Assembly (NCBI RefSeq): GCF_000708265.2
Contig: NZ_JCKI01000006.1
Location: 248,001 to 312,000, forward strand
Source: Pedobacter sp. R20-19
GTDB lineage: Bacteria; Bacteroidota; Bacteroidia; Sphingobacteriales; Sphingobacteriaceae
DNA: 64,000 nucleotides
Direction: 5' to 3'
Below are positions 42,946 through 51,528 of this stretch, in pieces. The translations under genes and the position numbers were made by a program. The first letter of the stretch is position 1. Each line of letters opens with the position of its first letter. Below the pieces are notes generated by a model. It was not told the origin of the DNA and ran no database searches. It worked only from the letters and a program-made list of their open reading frames with translations.

Positions 42946-44685
42946 TTAATCTACTTTCTTTACCGCTGTTTTTTCTGAAACGCCATTTTCATTGATCGCT
43001 TCAATTGAAAAATAGTAGGCTTTCTGGCTATCCATTGCCTTAAACCAATATTCATTAAAATCATGAATCATGATGCAGTTATACAGTTTATCTGGCGCTG
43101 TTCCATAATATAGGTTGTATGCAAAAGCATTGTCAACAGGTTCCCATTTAATGTAGGCACTGCGTTTATCTTTTTCAGTTCTTAATACCATTAGATTTTC
43201 AACTGCTGCTGGTTTTTCACCGTTTCCATTTCCGAAAACACGCAAACCACTTATAGCAAACTTTCCTGTGGGCATATGGATATTCACCATTTTGATAAAC
43301 CTGGTTTTAACTGGCTTTTCTAACTCAATATAATCATGAGGAACATCGGTTTTGTTCTTACTTTTATCAACTAAGATTGTCCATTTCTTTCCATCAGTTG
43401 AAGACAGTATTTTATACTGGTGATAGATACCAATCTGTTTACCAATAAATTCAGCATCCTGATCGGCATAATTGATCTGAATGGCATTAACCGTGGCTAA
43501 ACTGCCTAAGTCCGTTTGAATCCATTCGCCATTATTGCCTGTTTTTGCGCTCCAATAAGTTTTAATACTTTCATCAACTGCATTGTTGGCATAAAAGCTT
43601 CCTAGCGTGGAGGAAACGGTTACAGGCTTTTTATAATTGATCAACATCCAGCCTGGTCCGGCGGGTCCATTTTCTTTTCTTTCTGACGGAAGATATAGTG
43701 GGTAATCTCCAAATGCTGTATTGGTCCACATCACATCATCTTCGTCAAACCCTGTTGGCCAGATGCCCATCCGGCGTTCCCAGGTGTTTTTTACACAGAT
43801 AATGCTGGTTGAAATGTGCCAGTAATTTTTCGCATTATCCTGAAAGGTTGCCCCATGACCTGCACCACGTGAAAACCCTCCGCCTTTATAACTTAAGGGA
43901 TCAGATTGTGGTGTAAACTCTGTGTCGTAGAATAAGGGTTTGCTCCCTACAACCACACCATCAGAGTACCCGCTAAATTCGGTGCCGGGCGCACCATATT
44001 GAAAATAATACTTGCCATTATGCTTGGTCATCCAGGCACCTTCTGCAAAAGGATCGAGAAAGGTATTATCCATATACTCCCCAAAACGTTGCCAGCCATA
44101 ACGCCAGCTTTCTAGTAAATACATGGGGGTTCGAGTTCCTTTTGGCTTAAAAGTTTTCCGATCTAATTCTACTCCATACATAGGGTAGTTATTGCTACTG
44201 CCGTTGTACATGTAAAATTTACCATCGTCATCAGTAAAAAAGGAAGGATCCCATCCGCCAATTTCAAGTGAATCTACTAATGGAAACCACTTATTACCTT
44301 TTGGGTCTGTACTTCCCCATAAGGTGAAGTTTTTGGTGTAGGTACTGCCGAAGACGACCATGGTATCACCTACAATACCTACGCCTGGTGCACATAATTC
44401 ATCTTTTGTTTTATTCCATGGGCGAAGAAACTTACGTTCTTCAAATTTCCAGTTTAGCATATCCGGACTGTGCCAGTAACCCCATTGGTTGGTGCTGAAA
44501 AGGTAAAAATCACCTTTATAATTAACAATCACAGGATCGGCTGTGGCGCGGTGTTTTCCCCATTTGGTAAAATCTTCAATAGGGGTGTAGCCATAATCAA
44601 CATTGATGGGATTACAATAGGTTTTTTGTTGGGCCTTAGATCCCATTGCGCTGAAAAATAATAAGATCAATAAAATATTTCTCAT
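42946..44685 (-). CDS. GH43-like five-bladed propeller with F5/8C (CBM32-like) and fibronectin-III domains
   Basis: A 579-residue exported protein (signal peptide to GSKAQ at 18). Residues about 40-330 form a GH43/62-like five-bladed propeller with the three expected acids: base Asp in ATADPVIVN, pKa-modulating Asp in GGWDPSFFTDDDGKFY, and acid Glu in DPFAEGAWMTKHNGKYY. A galactose-binding-like F5/8 type C domain follows (about 350-480, VDESIKTYWSAKTGNNGEWI, ending ISGLRVFGNG), then one fibronectin-III domain (SAYIKWEPVDNAFAYNLYYG). GH43 enzymes release arabinose, xylose or galactose, so this could act on side chains of the target glycan. Substrate not assigned. Confidence 0.82.
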   Translation of the reverse strand: MRNILLILLFFSAMGSKAQQKTYCNPINVDYGYTPIEDFTKWGKHRATADPVIVNYKGDFYLFSTNQWGYWHSPDMLNWKFEERKFLRPWNKTKDELCAPGVGIVGDTMVVFGSTYTKNFTLWGSTDPKGNKWFPLVDSLEIGGWDPSFFTDDDGKFYMYNGSSNNYPMYGVELDRKTFKPKGTRTPMYLLESWRYGWQRFGEYMDNTFLDPFAEGAWMTKHNGKYYFQYGAPGTEFSGYSDGVVVGSKPLFYDTEFTPQSDPLSYKGGGFSRGAGHGATFQDNAKNYWHISTSIICVKNTWERRMGIWPTGFDEDDVMWTNTAFGDYPLYLPSERKENGPAGPGWMLINYKKPVTVSSTLGSFYANNAVDESIKTYWSAKTGNNGEWIQTDLGSLATVNAIQINYADQDAEFIGKQIGIYHQYKILSSTDGKKWTILVDKSKNKTDVPHDYIELEKPVKTRFIKMVNIHMPTGKFAISGLRVFGNGNGEKPAAVENLMVLRTEKDKRSAYIKWEPVDNAFAYNLYYGTAPDKLYNCIMIHDFNEYWFKAMDSQKAYYFSIEAINENGVSEKTAVKKVD

Positions 44686-44757
44686 TTATAACGCTGCTTA
44701 TTTAATTTAAAACCAGTTGCTTGTAACCGTAGATTAATTATACTATTAAAAATCTTG

Positions 44758-45228
44758 AATAAATGTTTAGCCATTATTCTGTTATAATTAATTAAAAATA
44801 TTTATTCTTGCGCAGCTCGAGCATCCAATTGCCATTCCACTTACGCTTAATCCGGTAACGTGTGTCCGGTGTTCCCAGTAAACCCACATATCATGAGCGC
44901 CACCGGTTGAGGTTAGCTTTACTGTATAAATGTCTCCGTTTTCTGGAATTTGTCCAATGATGGTTCCGTTTGGAGAATTTGGTGGGATAAAAAATGAATA
45001 GCTACCACCACTGGTAGTATTTTCTAATTGTACATATACACCATCACTGGTTGAATTTGTGGCGGTTACATTTACAGTAGCAAATTTTGCTTTTATTGTT
45101 TTATGTTTAGCCTTTGGTATGGTTGTAAAACTTGATTGAAGGATTACTAATCCCATCATTGCTGTTAAAATTAAAATTATTCTTTTCATGGTTCTTAGAT
45201 TTAAGTGTATGATGGCTAAACATTTATT
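44758..45228. repeat. 17-bp perfect inverted repeat flanking a small secreted-protein gene
   Basis: AATAAATGTTTAGCCAT at 44758-44774 and its exact reverse complement ATGGCTAAACATTTATT at 45212-45228 bracket the 133-codon gene at 44788-45189. No flanking target-site duplication and no recombinase gene is visible. Confidence 0.85.
44788..45189 (-). CDS. Small secreted protein of unknown function in the polysaccharide locus
   Basis: A 133-residue protein with a signal peptide (MKRIILILTAMMGLVILQSSF) and a mature part rich in Ser, Thr, Gly and Asn with alternating beta-strand pattern (VYVQLENTTSGGSYSFFIPP, GDIYTVKLTSTGGAHDMWVY) and a C-terminal CSSC pair likely to form a disulfide. I do not recognise the family; a small beta-sandwich, possibly glycan-binding, is a guess. 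It lies between the GH144 and GH43-like genes on the same strand, with spacers of 50 and 102 bases, and is bracketed by a 17-bp perfect inverted repeat. Confidence 0.65.
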   Translation of the reverse strand: MKRIILILTAMMGLVILQSSFTTIPKAKHKTIKAKFATVNVTATNSTSDGVYVQLENTTSGGSYSFFIPPNSPNGTIIGQIPENGDIYTVKLTSTGGAHDMWVYWEHRTHVTGLSVSGMAIGCSSCARINIFN

Positions 45229-45239
45229 TTCAATAAATA

Positions 45240-46610
45240 CTATGGCTTAAATTGAAAGTCTAATTTTGTTAGCCCTTTCTGTACATCTGGATTACTCATG
45301 AATAATTTCCATAATAAACCTGATCTGTAATTTTCAATCATTACTACTATTGGTCCCTGATCGATACCTAAATATCTTTTTGGGTACCAATGATCACTTT
45401 CAGAAAAAGCGTCATAAAAACCATATTTTCCCCATACTTTATCACCTAAATCTTCATAAAGATGGCGGATAACCTTCATTGATTCTTTTGGCGTATATGG
45501 AATAGAAGAAATGGCTGCAGTGGGAGAAATTACACCGAAATCTTCCTGAGGATTGTGTGCAGCATAGCCTTTTACGGAGTAGCTTGCAGTTAAGCCCCAG
45601 CTGTTTTCGCCATAACCTTTAAATTTCTTTGGATTGGCCACACAATAATCATGTATGGCAAGGGTATGATTCACATTGTTTTCCCAGTAATCCGCATAGC
45701 GGTCTTTCAAACCATTCGGATTTAAGCCCAGATAAGAATAATGCGCCCAAAATAAAGGGCCCACGGAATTTTTTTGTCCCTGATATTTCAATTTAAATGG
45801 ATGACCGTACACTTCAAAATTAGCTTTGATTGCACCATTATCCGCCCAGCCTTGATGATAAACTGCTGCAGGAACGGTATGTGTAGGCGATGATGCAGCT
45901 AAAACATACATAATCAAACATTCATTATAACCTTTAACCGGGAAATTCATTTCCCATTTATATTCTGGCGACCAATGCCAGTATAGTACATTCTGGTTGC
46001 CATTGCGGTACCAGTTGAAATCAATATCCTTCCAGAGTTTGTCTGCTTTTTTCGCAAGGGCTTTATCTTCAGCAGATCCATTTTTGTAATAAGCATTAAT
46101 ACAAATCAGCGCTTGTGCTACAAACGAAGTTTCCACCAAATCACCACCATTGTCTTTTTGGCCGAAAGGGCGAACTTTACCTGTTTCACCATAAATCCAG
46201 TGTGGCCATACTCCATGAAAACGATCAGCTTTGGCCAGGAAATCAAGTATTTTGTTCAGCCGTTTTAAACCATCCTCTTTGCTTACGTAGCCTCTGTCAA
46301 TTCCACTTAAAATAGCCATTAAACCAAAACCCGTAGCTCCGGTTGCAACTGTGCTCTTATCATTTTCAGGATAAATATTATCTTCATGAAAGCGCTCTCT
46401 TCCAGCTCCTGATGTAGGTTCGGCACCATCCCAGAAATATTGGAAGGTTTGTTTTTGAACGAGGTCTAAAAGTTGCTCATCAGAAAGATTTTTTTTGATG
46501 GTCAGCTTAGCACTATCATTAGTATTTTCTTTTTGTGCACATGATGAAAGTGAAACCAGGAGGAGTAGCGAGAAAATTAAGATGTGACGAATAGGGTAAG
46601 TTTTTAACAT
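45240..46610 (-). CDS. GH144-type endo-beta-1,2-glucanase, lipoprotein
   Basis: A 456-residue lipoprotein (lipobox LSSC at about residue 24) of the former 'putative glucoamylase' family, now GH144, an (alpha/alpha)6 barrel. Segments seen: LVQKQTFQYFWDGAEPTSG, ERFHEDNIYPENDKSTVATG, FHGVWPHWIYGETG, DNGGDLVETSFVAQALICI, WSPEYKWEMNFPVKGYNE and NSWGLTASYSVKGY. Characterised GH144 enzymes from Chitinophaga and Bacteroides cut beta-1,2-glucan to sophoro-oligosaccharides. A longer frame starts at 46649, inside a terminator hairpin and unlike a signal peptide, so ATG 46610 is used. It follows SusD in the operon. Confidence 0.88.
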   Translation of the reverse strand: MLKTYPIRHILIFSLLLLVSLSSCAQKENTNDSAKLTIKKNLSDEQLLDLVQKQTFQYFWDGAEPTSGAGRERFHEDNIYPENDKSTVATGATGFGLMAILSGIDRGYVSKEDGLKRLNKILDFLAKADRFHGVWPHWIYGETGKVRPFGQKDNGGDLVETSFVAQALICINAYYKNGSAEDKALAKKADKLWKDIDFNWYRNGNQNVLYWHWSPEYKWEMNFPVKGYNECLIMYVLAASSPTHTVPAAVYHQGWADNGAIKANFEVYGHPFKLKYQGQKNSVGPLFWAHYSYLGLNPNGLKDRYADYWENNVNHTLAIHDYCVANPKKFKGYGENSWGLTASYSVKGYAAHNPQEDFGVISPTAAISSIPYTPKESMKVIRHLYEDLGDKVWGKYGFYDAFSESDHWYPKRYLGIDQGPIVVMIENYRSGLLWKLFMSNPDVQKGLTKLDFQFKP

Positions 46611-46617
46611 AGCGACT

Positions 46618-46654
46618 TTAAAAAAAAAGGTTGCCAGATCATCTGGCAACCTTT
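46618..46654 (-). terminator. Terminator/attenuator between susD and GH144 gene
   Basis: Perfect 14-base arms AAAGGTTGCCAGAT (46626-46639) and ATCTGGCAACCTTT (46641-46654); on the minus strand the hairpin runs into a T-run of about nine. It sits 14 bases after the SusD stop and 8 bases before the GH144 start. Confidence 0.9.
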
Positions 46655-46667
46655 ATCAAAATTTTTA

Positions 46668-48155
46668 TTAGTAACCAGGATTTTGCGTTAGCAAGCCCCC
46701 GCTTAATTCAATTTCTGTTTGTGGGATTGGCCATACTTCATTTTTATTAGCCTTCCAACCTTTAACACCAAATACTTCAACACCTCTGCCTTGACGGATC
46801 ACATCAAAATACCTGTCATTCTCTAAAGCTAATTCAACTTTTCTTTCGTTATATATCGCCGAACGAAGTAATGCTTTATCTGTAGTGACGACATCCGGAA
46901 GAATTCCGGATAAAGTACCTCTTGCACGAGCACGTACTTTATTTAGAGATGTTAAGGCTAAAGAAGGGTTTCCTAATTCATTTGCTGCTTCAGCATTCAT
47001 AAGCAAGACATCAGCGAATCTTAACGCTCTAAAATTTTGTTGAGATCCTTGATTTCCAGCGATGAACATACTGAAAGGAACATATGACTTTTGATTATAG
47101 CCAATGTTAACTATATTGGTTTTAATAAAATCTCCTTGTGGAGTCGTTTCACCTGGGAAAAGAATAGTCGCATCTCTTCTTGGGTCACCTGTTTCAAAAC
47201 CATCAATCAAGGCCTGAGAAGGTGTATTAAATCCCCAGCCTCCAGCTGGTTCTCCAGCCACACCTTGTACCTGACTATATTGTGAATTAGATGCATCTAA
47301 GTTTGTAGGATAATATTCACATTGAACCTCAAATAATGATTCTACATTATTTTCATTCTGAGTACGAAATCCCTTTTCAAAATCTGGAAATAGAGAGTAA
47401 CCCATCGAAATTACCTGATTGGTTAACGATAATACATCACTCCATTTTTGTTGATACATAGCCACTTTAGCATGCATACCAAGAGCTGCGCCTTTTGTAG
47501 CTCTACCTAAATCTGAAGCACCGTAAGATGCAGGTAATGCCGCAGCAGCTTCGTTTAAATCTTTTTCGATCTGAGCATAAACTGCTGCTTTATCTGCTCG
47601 TGGGATATTATATTCAGATGCATCTGCCGGAACTTTTAATCTAAGTGGCACACCACCGTAAGCTCTGACTAATCTAAAATATGAATAAGCCCTTACAAAT
47701 TTCGCTTCAGCCAGATAACGCGATTTTAAACTTTCATCCATAGAAATAGAAGGAACGTTATCTAGTACCTGGTTACAAAGATTAATATTTCTGTACTGAC
47801 CAGTCCAAAAACTTTGTAAAGAACCTTCTGTAGAGGTAACAGTAAAAGTATCATATAAATTAAAGAAGGTAGCATCAACAGGTGTGCTGCCTTTATCAGC
47901 TTCGTCAGATCCAGTGCTTTCTATCGCTATAGCTGGAAAGGCCAGGTTTTCCCACGTACGTAAGTTTCCATAAATTGCGTTAACGGCTTTAGTTGCATCA
48001 TCTTGGGTTTTCCAGAACTGTTGGGCAGCCTGTTGTCCTTGAGGATCTACATCTAGAAAGCTTTTTTTACAAGAAGATGCGAGTACTAAGGTGGATAAAA
48101 CACCAACTACACACCATTTTTGTAATTTTATGTTCATATATGTTTTCATTTTCAA
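46668..48155 (-). CDS. RagB/SusD-family glycan-binding lipoprotein
   Basis: A 495-residue outer-membrane lipoprotein (lipobox LASSC; mature start CKKSFLDVDPQGQ) of the SusD family, made of TPR helices that bind glycan on the cell surface and cap the SusC channel. Typical parts are DDATKAVNAIYGNL, AEAKFVRAYSYFRLVRAYGGVPL, AALGMHAKVAMYQQKW, NFRALRFADVLLMNAEA and the closing PIPQTEIELSGGLLTQNPGY. It starts 5 bases after SusC. ATG codons at 48149 and 48137 are alternative starts; the last gives a more usual signal length. Confidence 0.95.
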   Translation of the reverse strand: MKMKTYMNIKLQKWCVVGVLSTLVLASSCKKSFLDVDPQGQQAAQQFWKTQDDATKAVNAIYGNLRTWENLAFPAIAIESTGSDEADKGSTPVDATFFNLYDTFTVTSTEGSLQSFWTGQYRNINLCNQVLDNVPSISMDESLKSRYLAEAKFVRAYSYFRLVRAYGGVPLRLKVPADASEYNIPRADKAAVYAQIEKDLNEAAAALPASYGASDLGRATKGAALGMHAKVAMYQQKWSDVLSLTNQVISMGYSLFPDFEKGFRTQNENNVESLFEVQCEYYPTNLDASNSQYSQVQGVAGEPAGGWGFNTPSQALIDGFETGDPRRDATILFPGETTPQGDFIKTNIVNIGYNQKSYVPFSMFIAGNQGSQQNFRALRFADVLLMNAEAANELGNPSLALTSLNKVRARARGTLSGILPDVVTTDKALLRSAIYNERKVELALENDRYFDVIRQGRGVEVFGVKGWKANKNEVWPIPQTEIELSGGLLTQNPGY

Positions 48156-48160
48156 ATCAA

Positions 48161-51100
48161 TTAAAAGGTTAAGTTTACACCGATATTATAGGTAGCAAAC
48201 ATTGGATATACATTGAGATCAATACCTGCACTGGTCGGTACTCCACCAACTTCAGGAGTAAAGCCACGGTATCCAAATAAATTAACTGCGTTTTGTGCAT
48301 TTGCAAACACGCGTAATTTTTGTATTTTCCATTTGGAAGTTAATTTTTGTGGTAAATTATAACCCAATTGAATATTTCTTAACCTAATGTATGCACCACT
48401 TTCTACATAAAATGAGTTGGTTTGATTGTTATTTCCGCCAGCTAAATTTGCTGAAGGATAAGTGTTGGTAGATCCGGCACCAGTCCAGCGGTTATCATAA
48501 AACTCTTTAGTGTAGTTTTCATTACCTAACCTGTTACCTAAGTTCGCATTATATACATCTACATCAGCAACACCTTGAATGTCAAGAGTTAGATCGAAAT
48601 TTTTGTATGCGAAATTTGTATTTACACCATAGGTATATTTAGGATTTGGATTTCCAAGAAAGGTTTTATCCCTTTGGTCAATAGTACCGTCTCCGTTTAG
48701 ATCAGCATATTTGAAATCTCCGGGTTTAGCTCCTGATAAACCAGAAGTTGCAGCTTCTTGAGCAGTTTGTATAATGCCGGTTACCTCATAACCAAAAAAT
48801 GATCCTATTGGTTGCCCAACTACAGTTCTGGTTGGTACTACTGCGTTATTTAATCCATTACCACCAGCGTCTATTGGATTAGAGCCAGAGGTTACATTCA
48901 GAACTTTATTATTGTTGATGCCTATATTTCCACTGATAGAATAGGTTAAACCACCATCAGTTTTATCAGACCAAGTAGCAGAAAGTTCAAATCCTCTATT
49001 TCTAAAATCGGCCTGGTTGCCTAGTAACAAACTGTTAGATGTACCTAATGAACCTAAAATAGGGATATTAAAGATTGCCTGTTCTGTCTTTTTACTGTAG
49101 TAATCCGCTTCAATTGATAGTTTGTTGTTAAAGAAACCCATTTCTAAACCAATATCAGTTCCTGCACTGCGCTCCCAAAAAAGTGCTGAAGGAACAATGC
49201 TGGTTACACTTGCGCCAGTATTCGCAATCCCATTATAGAATGCTATTAAACCAGCACTTTGATCTACTGTTAATGTTGTAGGATTTATAGGTACACCTGC
49301 GTTACCTACTTTACCCCAGCTACCTCTTAACTTTAAATTGCTGAAGATCTTTTGATCTTTCATAAAATCTTCATTGGTTATTACCCAACCCGCACCAACT
49401 GAAGGAAAATATCCCCATAAATCACTTCCGCCGAAAAACTGTGATGCAGCATCTGCTCTTAATGAAGCATTTAATAAGTACTTGTTTTTAAAACCATAGT
49501 TTACTCTTCCAAAATAGGATGTAGCCGTATTTAATGAGCCACTATCTTCAATCTTCCTTCCATCGGCATTACCTAAACGCAGGTAAAGATCTCCTTCAGA
49601 TTGATATGGAACATTCTGGGCGGTTCCTGTTGTAGTGTAAGATTTATAACGTTGTGCAGTTTGACCTGCTAATACGGTTAAACTGTGATCGTTCCACTTA
49701 TTGTCATAGGTTAATGTATTTTCCAAAATCCAATTTCTTGTTTCAACCCTGCCAATAGAGAGTGTACTTATATTAGCGTTTTGTGCGGTTGTAGCCTTGT
49801 ATTTTGGGGTATAATTGGTGTTTTCTTCCTGGCCGAAATCTCCACCAGCGCTGGTTTTGAACGTGAAATGTTTCGCGAATTTTAACTCTGCATAAACATT
49901 TCCGGTTATTCTGTATTTTGAAGTTCTGCTATTGTTAAAATCAAGTGTAGCCTGAGGATTCACGTTACTTCCATTTCCTAAATCTACAGTACCATTTCCA
50001 ACAGGTACTTTAGTCGGATCTCCGTATGAACCATCTGCATTAAAAACCGATAGAACCGGAGCAGCGGTATATAAAGCACGGTATATTGATGCAGGAGCAT
50101 TTTTAGAGATACTAGAGCTACCTGTAACATTATACCCTATTTTAAGGTCTTTCTTTACCTGAAAATCGTTTGATAAACGTGCTGTATATCTCTTATAATT
50201 ATTGGTTTTTATAATACCATCCTGATCTACATAACCCAATGAAAAATTATAACTGGATTTCTCTGTTGCACCATTAATGGAAAGCTGATGGTTTGTAATG
50301 ATCGCATTTCTTAATGCCTGATCGTACCAGTCTGTACCTTCTCCAAGATTTGTATTTGTAAACAAAGGGCTGGAACCATTTATAGCATATGCTTCATTTA
50401 CTACAGTTGCATATTCACTTGCATTAGTCATTTCAACCGCATTCGTTACACTTTGCACACCAACAGTACCGTTATAGTTGATGGTAGCATTACCTGTCTT
50501 ACCTTTAACAGTAGTAACCAATACCACACCATTTGCAGCACGGATACCATAAATGGATTGTGAAGAGGCATCTTTCAGAATATTAATGCTAGCAATATCT
50601 GCAGGATTCAAAAATGTAATGTCATCATACCAAACACCATCTACCACATATAATGGTCCTGTGTTACCATAAATAGTTCCCGTTCCACGAATGGTAATTT
50701 GAGGCGACGATCCAGGTGTAGCGTTATTGCTGATAGAAACCCCTGCAACTTTACCTTGTAAGCCACTAATTGGATTGGTAGATGGTTGTTTTGAAATATC
50801 CTCGCCCTTAACACTGGCTACAGATCCGGTAACATCAATTTTTCTTTGTGTACCATAACCCACAACTACAACCTGCTCGAGTTGTTGTGTTGATGAAGCT
50901 AAAGCTACATTAATAGTTGTGCGGTTAGCAACAACCTGCTCCTGGGCGGTGTAACCTACAAAATTGAATACTAAAGTTGCATCAGCAGGTGCGCTGATTG
51001 AATAATTTCCGTCTGCATCTGTCTGCGTTCCGCCTTGTGCTCCTTTTATAACAATGGTTACGCCTGGGAGAGATGTCTTATCACCTCCATCAGTTACCTT

Positions 51101-51193
51101 ACCTTTAATGGTAATGTTTTGCGCAAATGCTACGTTAATGGTTAGCAAGCAAAATGCAGCGAGAACAGAAATTCTTGTAAAGATTCTTTTCAT
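48161..51193 (-). CDS. SusC/RagA-family TonB-dependent outer-membrane transporter
   Basis: A 1010-residue transporter: signal peptide to about residue 25 (NVAFAQ), an N-terminal carboxypeptidase-regulatory-like domain (GKVTDGGDKTSLPGVTI, DADGNYSISAP), the SusC-specific VVVVGYGTQRK, the plug (GLQGKVAGVSISN, GPLYVVDGVWYDDI, SIYGIRAANGVVLV) and a 22-strand barrel that ends AGIDLNVYPMFATYNIGVNLTF. It imports oligosaccharides captured by SusD. A frame extending to 51256 would add 21 unlikely residues, so the start MKRIFTR at 51193 is preferred. SusD follows in tight spacing. Confidence 0.95.
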   Translation of the reverse strand: MKRIFTRISVLAAFCLLTINVAFAQNITIKGKVTDGGDKTSLPGVTIVIKGAQGGTQTDADGNYSISAPADATLVFNFVGYTAQEQVVANRTTINVALASSTQQLEQVVVVGYGTQRKIDVTGSVASVKGEDISKQPSTNPISGLQGKVAGVSISNNATPGSSPQITIRGTGTIYGNTGPLYVVDGVWYDDITFLNPADIASINILKDASSQSIYGIRAANGVVLVTTVKGKTGNATINYNGTVGVQSVTNAVEMTNASEYATVVNEAYAINGSSPLFTNTNLGEGTDWYDQALRNAIITNHQLSINGATEKSSYNFSLGYVDQDGIIKTNNYKRYTARLSNDFQVKKDLKIGYNVTGSSSISKNAPASIYRALYTAAPVLSVFNADGSYGDPTKVPVGNGTVDLGNGSNVNPQATLDFNNSRTSKYRITGNVYAELKFAKHFTFKTSAGGDFGQEENTNYTPKYKATTAQNANISTLSIGRVETRNWILENTLTYDNKWNDHSLTVLAGQTAQRYKSYTTTGTAQNVPYQSEGDLYLRLGNADGRKIEDSGSLNTATSYFGRVNYGFKNKYLLNASLRADAASQFFGGSDLWGYFPSVGAGWVITNEDFMKDQKIFSNLKLRGSWGKVGNAGVPINPTTLTVDQSAGLIAFYNGIANTGASVTSIVPSALFWERSAGTDIGLEMGFFNNKLSIEADYYSKKTEQAIFNIPILGSLGTSNSLLLGNQADFRNRGFELSATWSDKTDGGLTYSISGNIGINNNKVLNVTSGSNPIDAGGNGLNNAVVPTRTVVGQPIGSFFGYEVTGIIQTAQEAATSGLSGAKPGDFKYADLNGDGTIDQRDKTFLGNPNPKYTYGVNTNFAYKNFDLTLDIQGVADVDVYNANLGNRLGNENYTKEFYDNRWTGAGSTNTYPSANLAGGNNNQTNSFYVESGAYIRLRNIQLGYNLPQKLTSKWKIQKLRVFANAQNAVNLFGYRGFTPEVGGVPTSAGIDLNVYPMFATYNIGVNLTF

Positions 51194-51528
51194 GCTATTA
51201 TTAAAATTTAGTTTAATTGTTAATATAAAAGTGAGGTTGTTTATTCGCTTGTGCAAGTGAATTTACCTCAACATCATTACATCATGAGAGCCGGATTGCT
51301 ATGTGAAAGAATAGAACCAAATGCTATTTCAGACCAAAAACGCAGTTTTTAGCTTTTTAACATTATTTTAACATTAGGCTAAGTGTGAAAAGTACACGAA
51401 GGTTTTTGTGGGGTGTAATTTTAGCTTGTGAGAGGTAATGATGTAGTCGAAAAACAAGGTGTAATGGAGTTTCAGGCAAAAATTGCCAATTCATGAGATC
51501 GTTCCCCGCAGTTTTTGTAAAGCCTGAT
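51194..51528. other. Gene-free upstream region of susC
   Basis: About 335 bases between the regulator gene and susC. It holds the tandem operator candidate at 51355-51376 and an imperfect palindrome GTGTGAAAAGTACAC (51383-51397). No TAnnTTTG element was found. Confidence 0.55.
51355..51376. promoter_or_regulatory. Tandem 11-bp operator candidate upstream of susC
   Basis: TTTTAACATTA occurs twice head to tail (51355-51365 and 51366-51376), one helical turn apart, 162-183 bases upstream of the susC ATG. It is a plausible target of the SusR-like regulator encoded next door. Confidence 0.5.

Noticed and set aside
46611..46649. 13-residue N-terminal extension of the GH144 protein
   Set aside because: It is encoded within the terminator hairpin and T-run and would sit before a complete lipoprotein signal.
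51194..51256. 21-residue N-terminal extension of SusC
   Set aside because: It would precede a normal signal peptide; ATG 51193 gives the usual SusC start.
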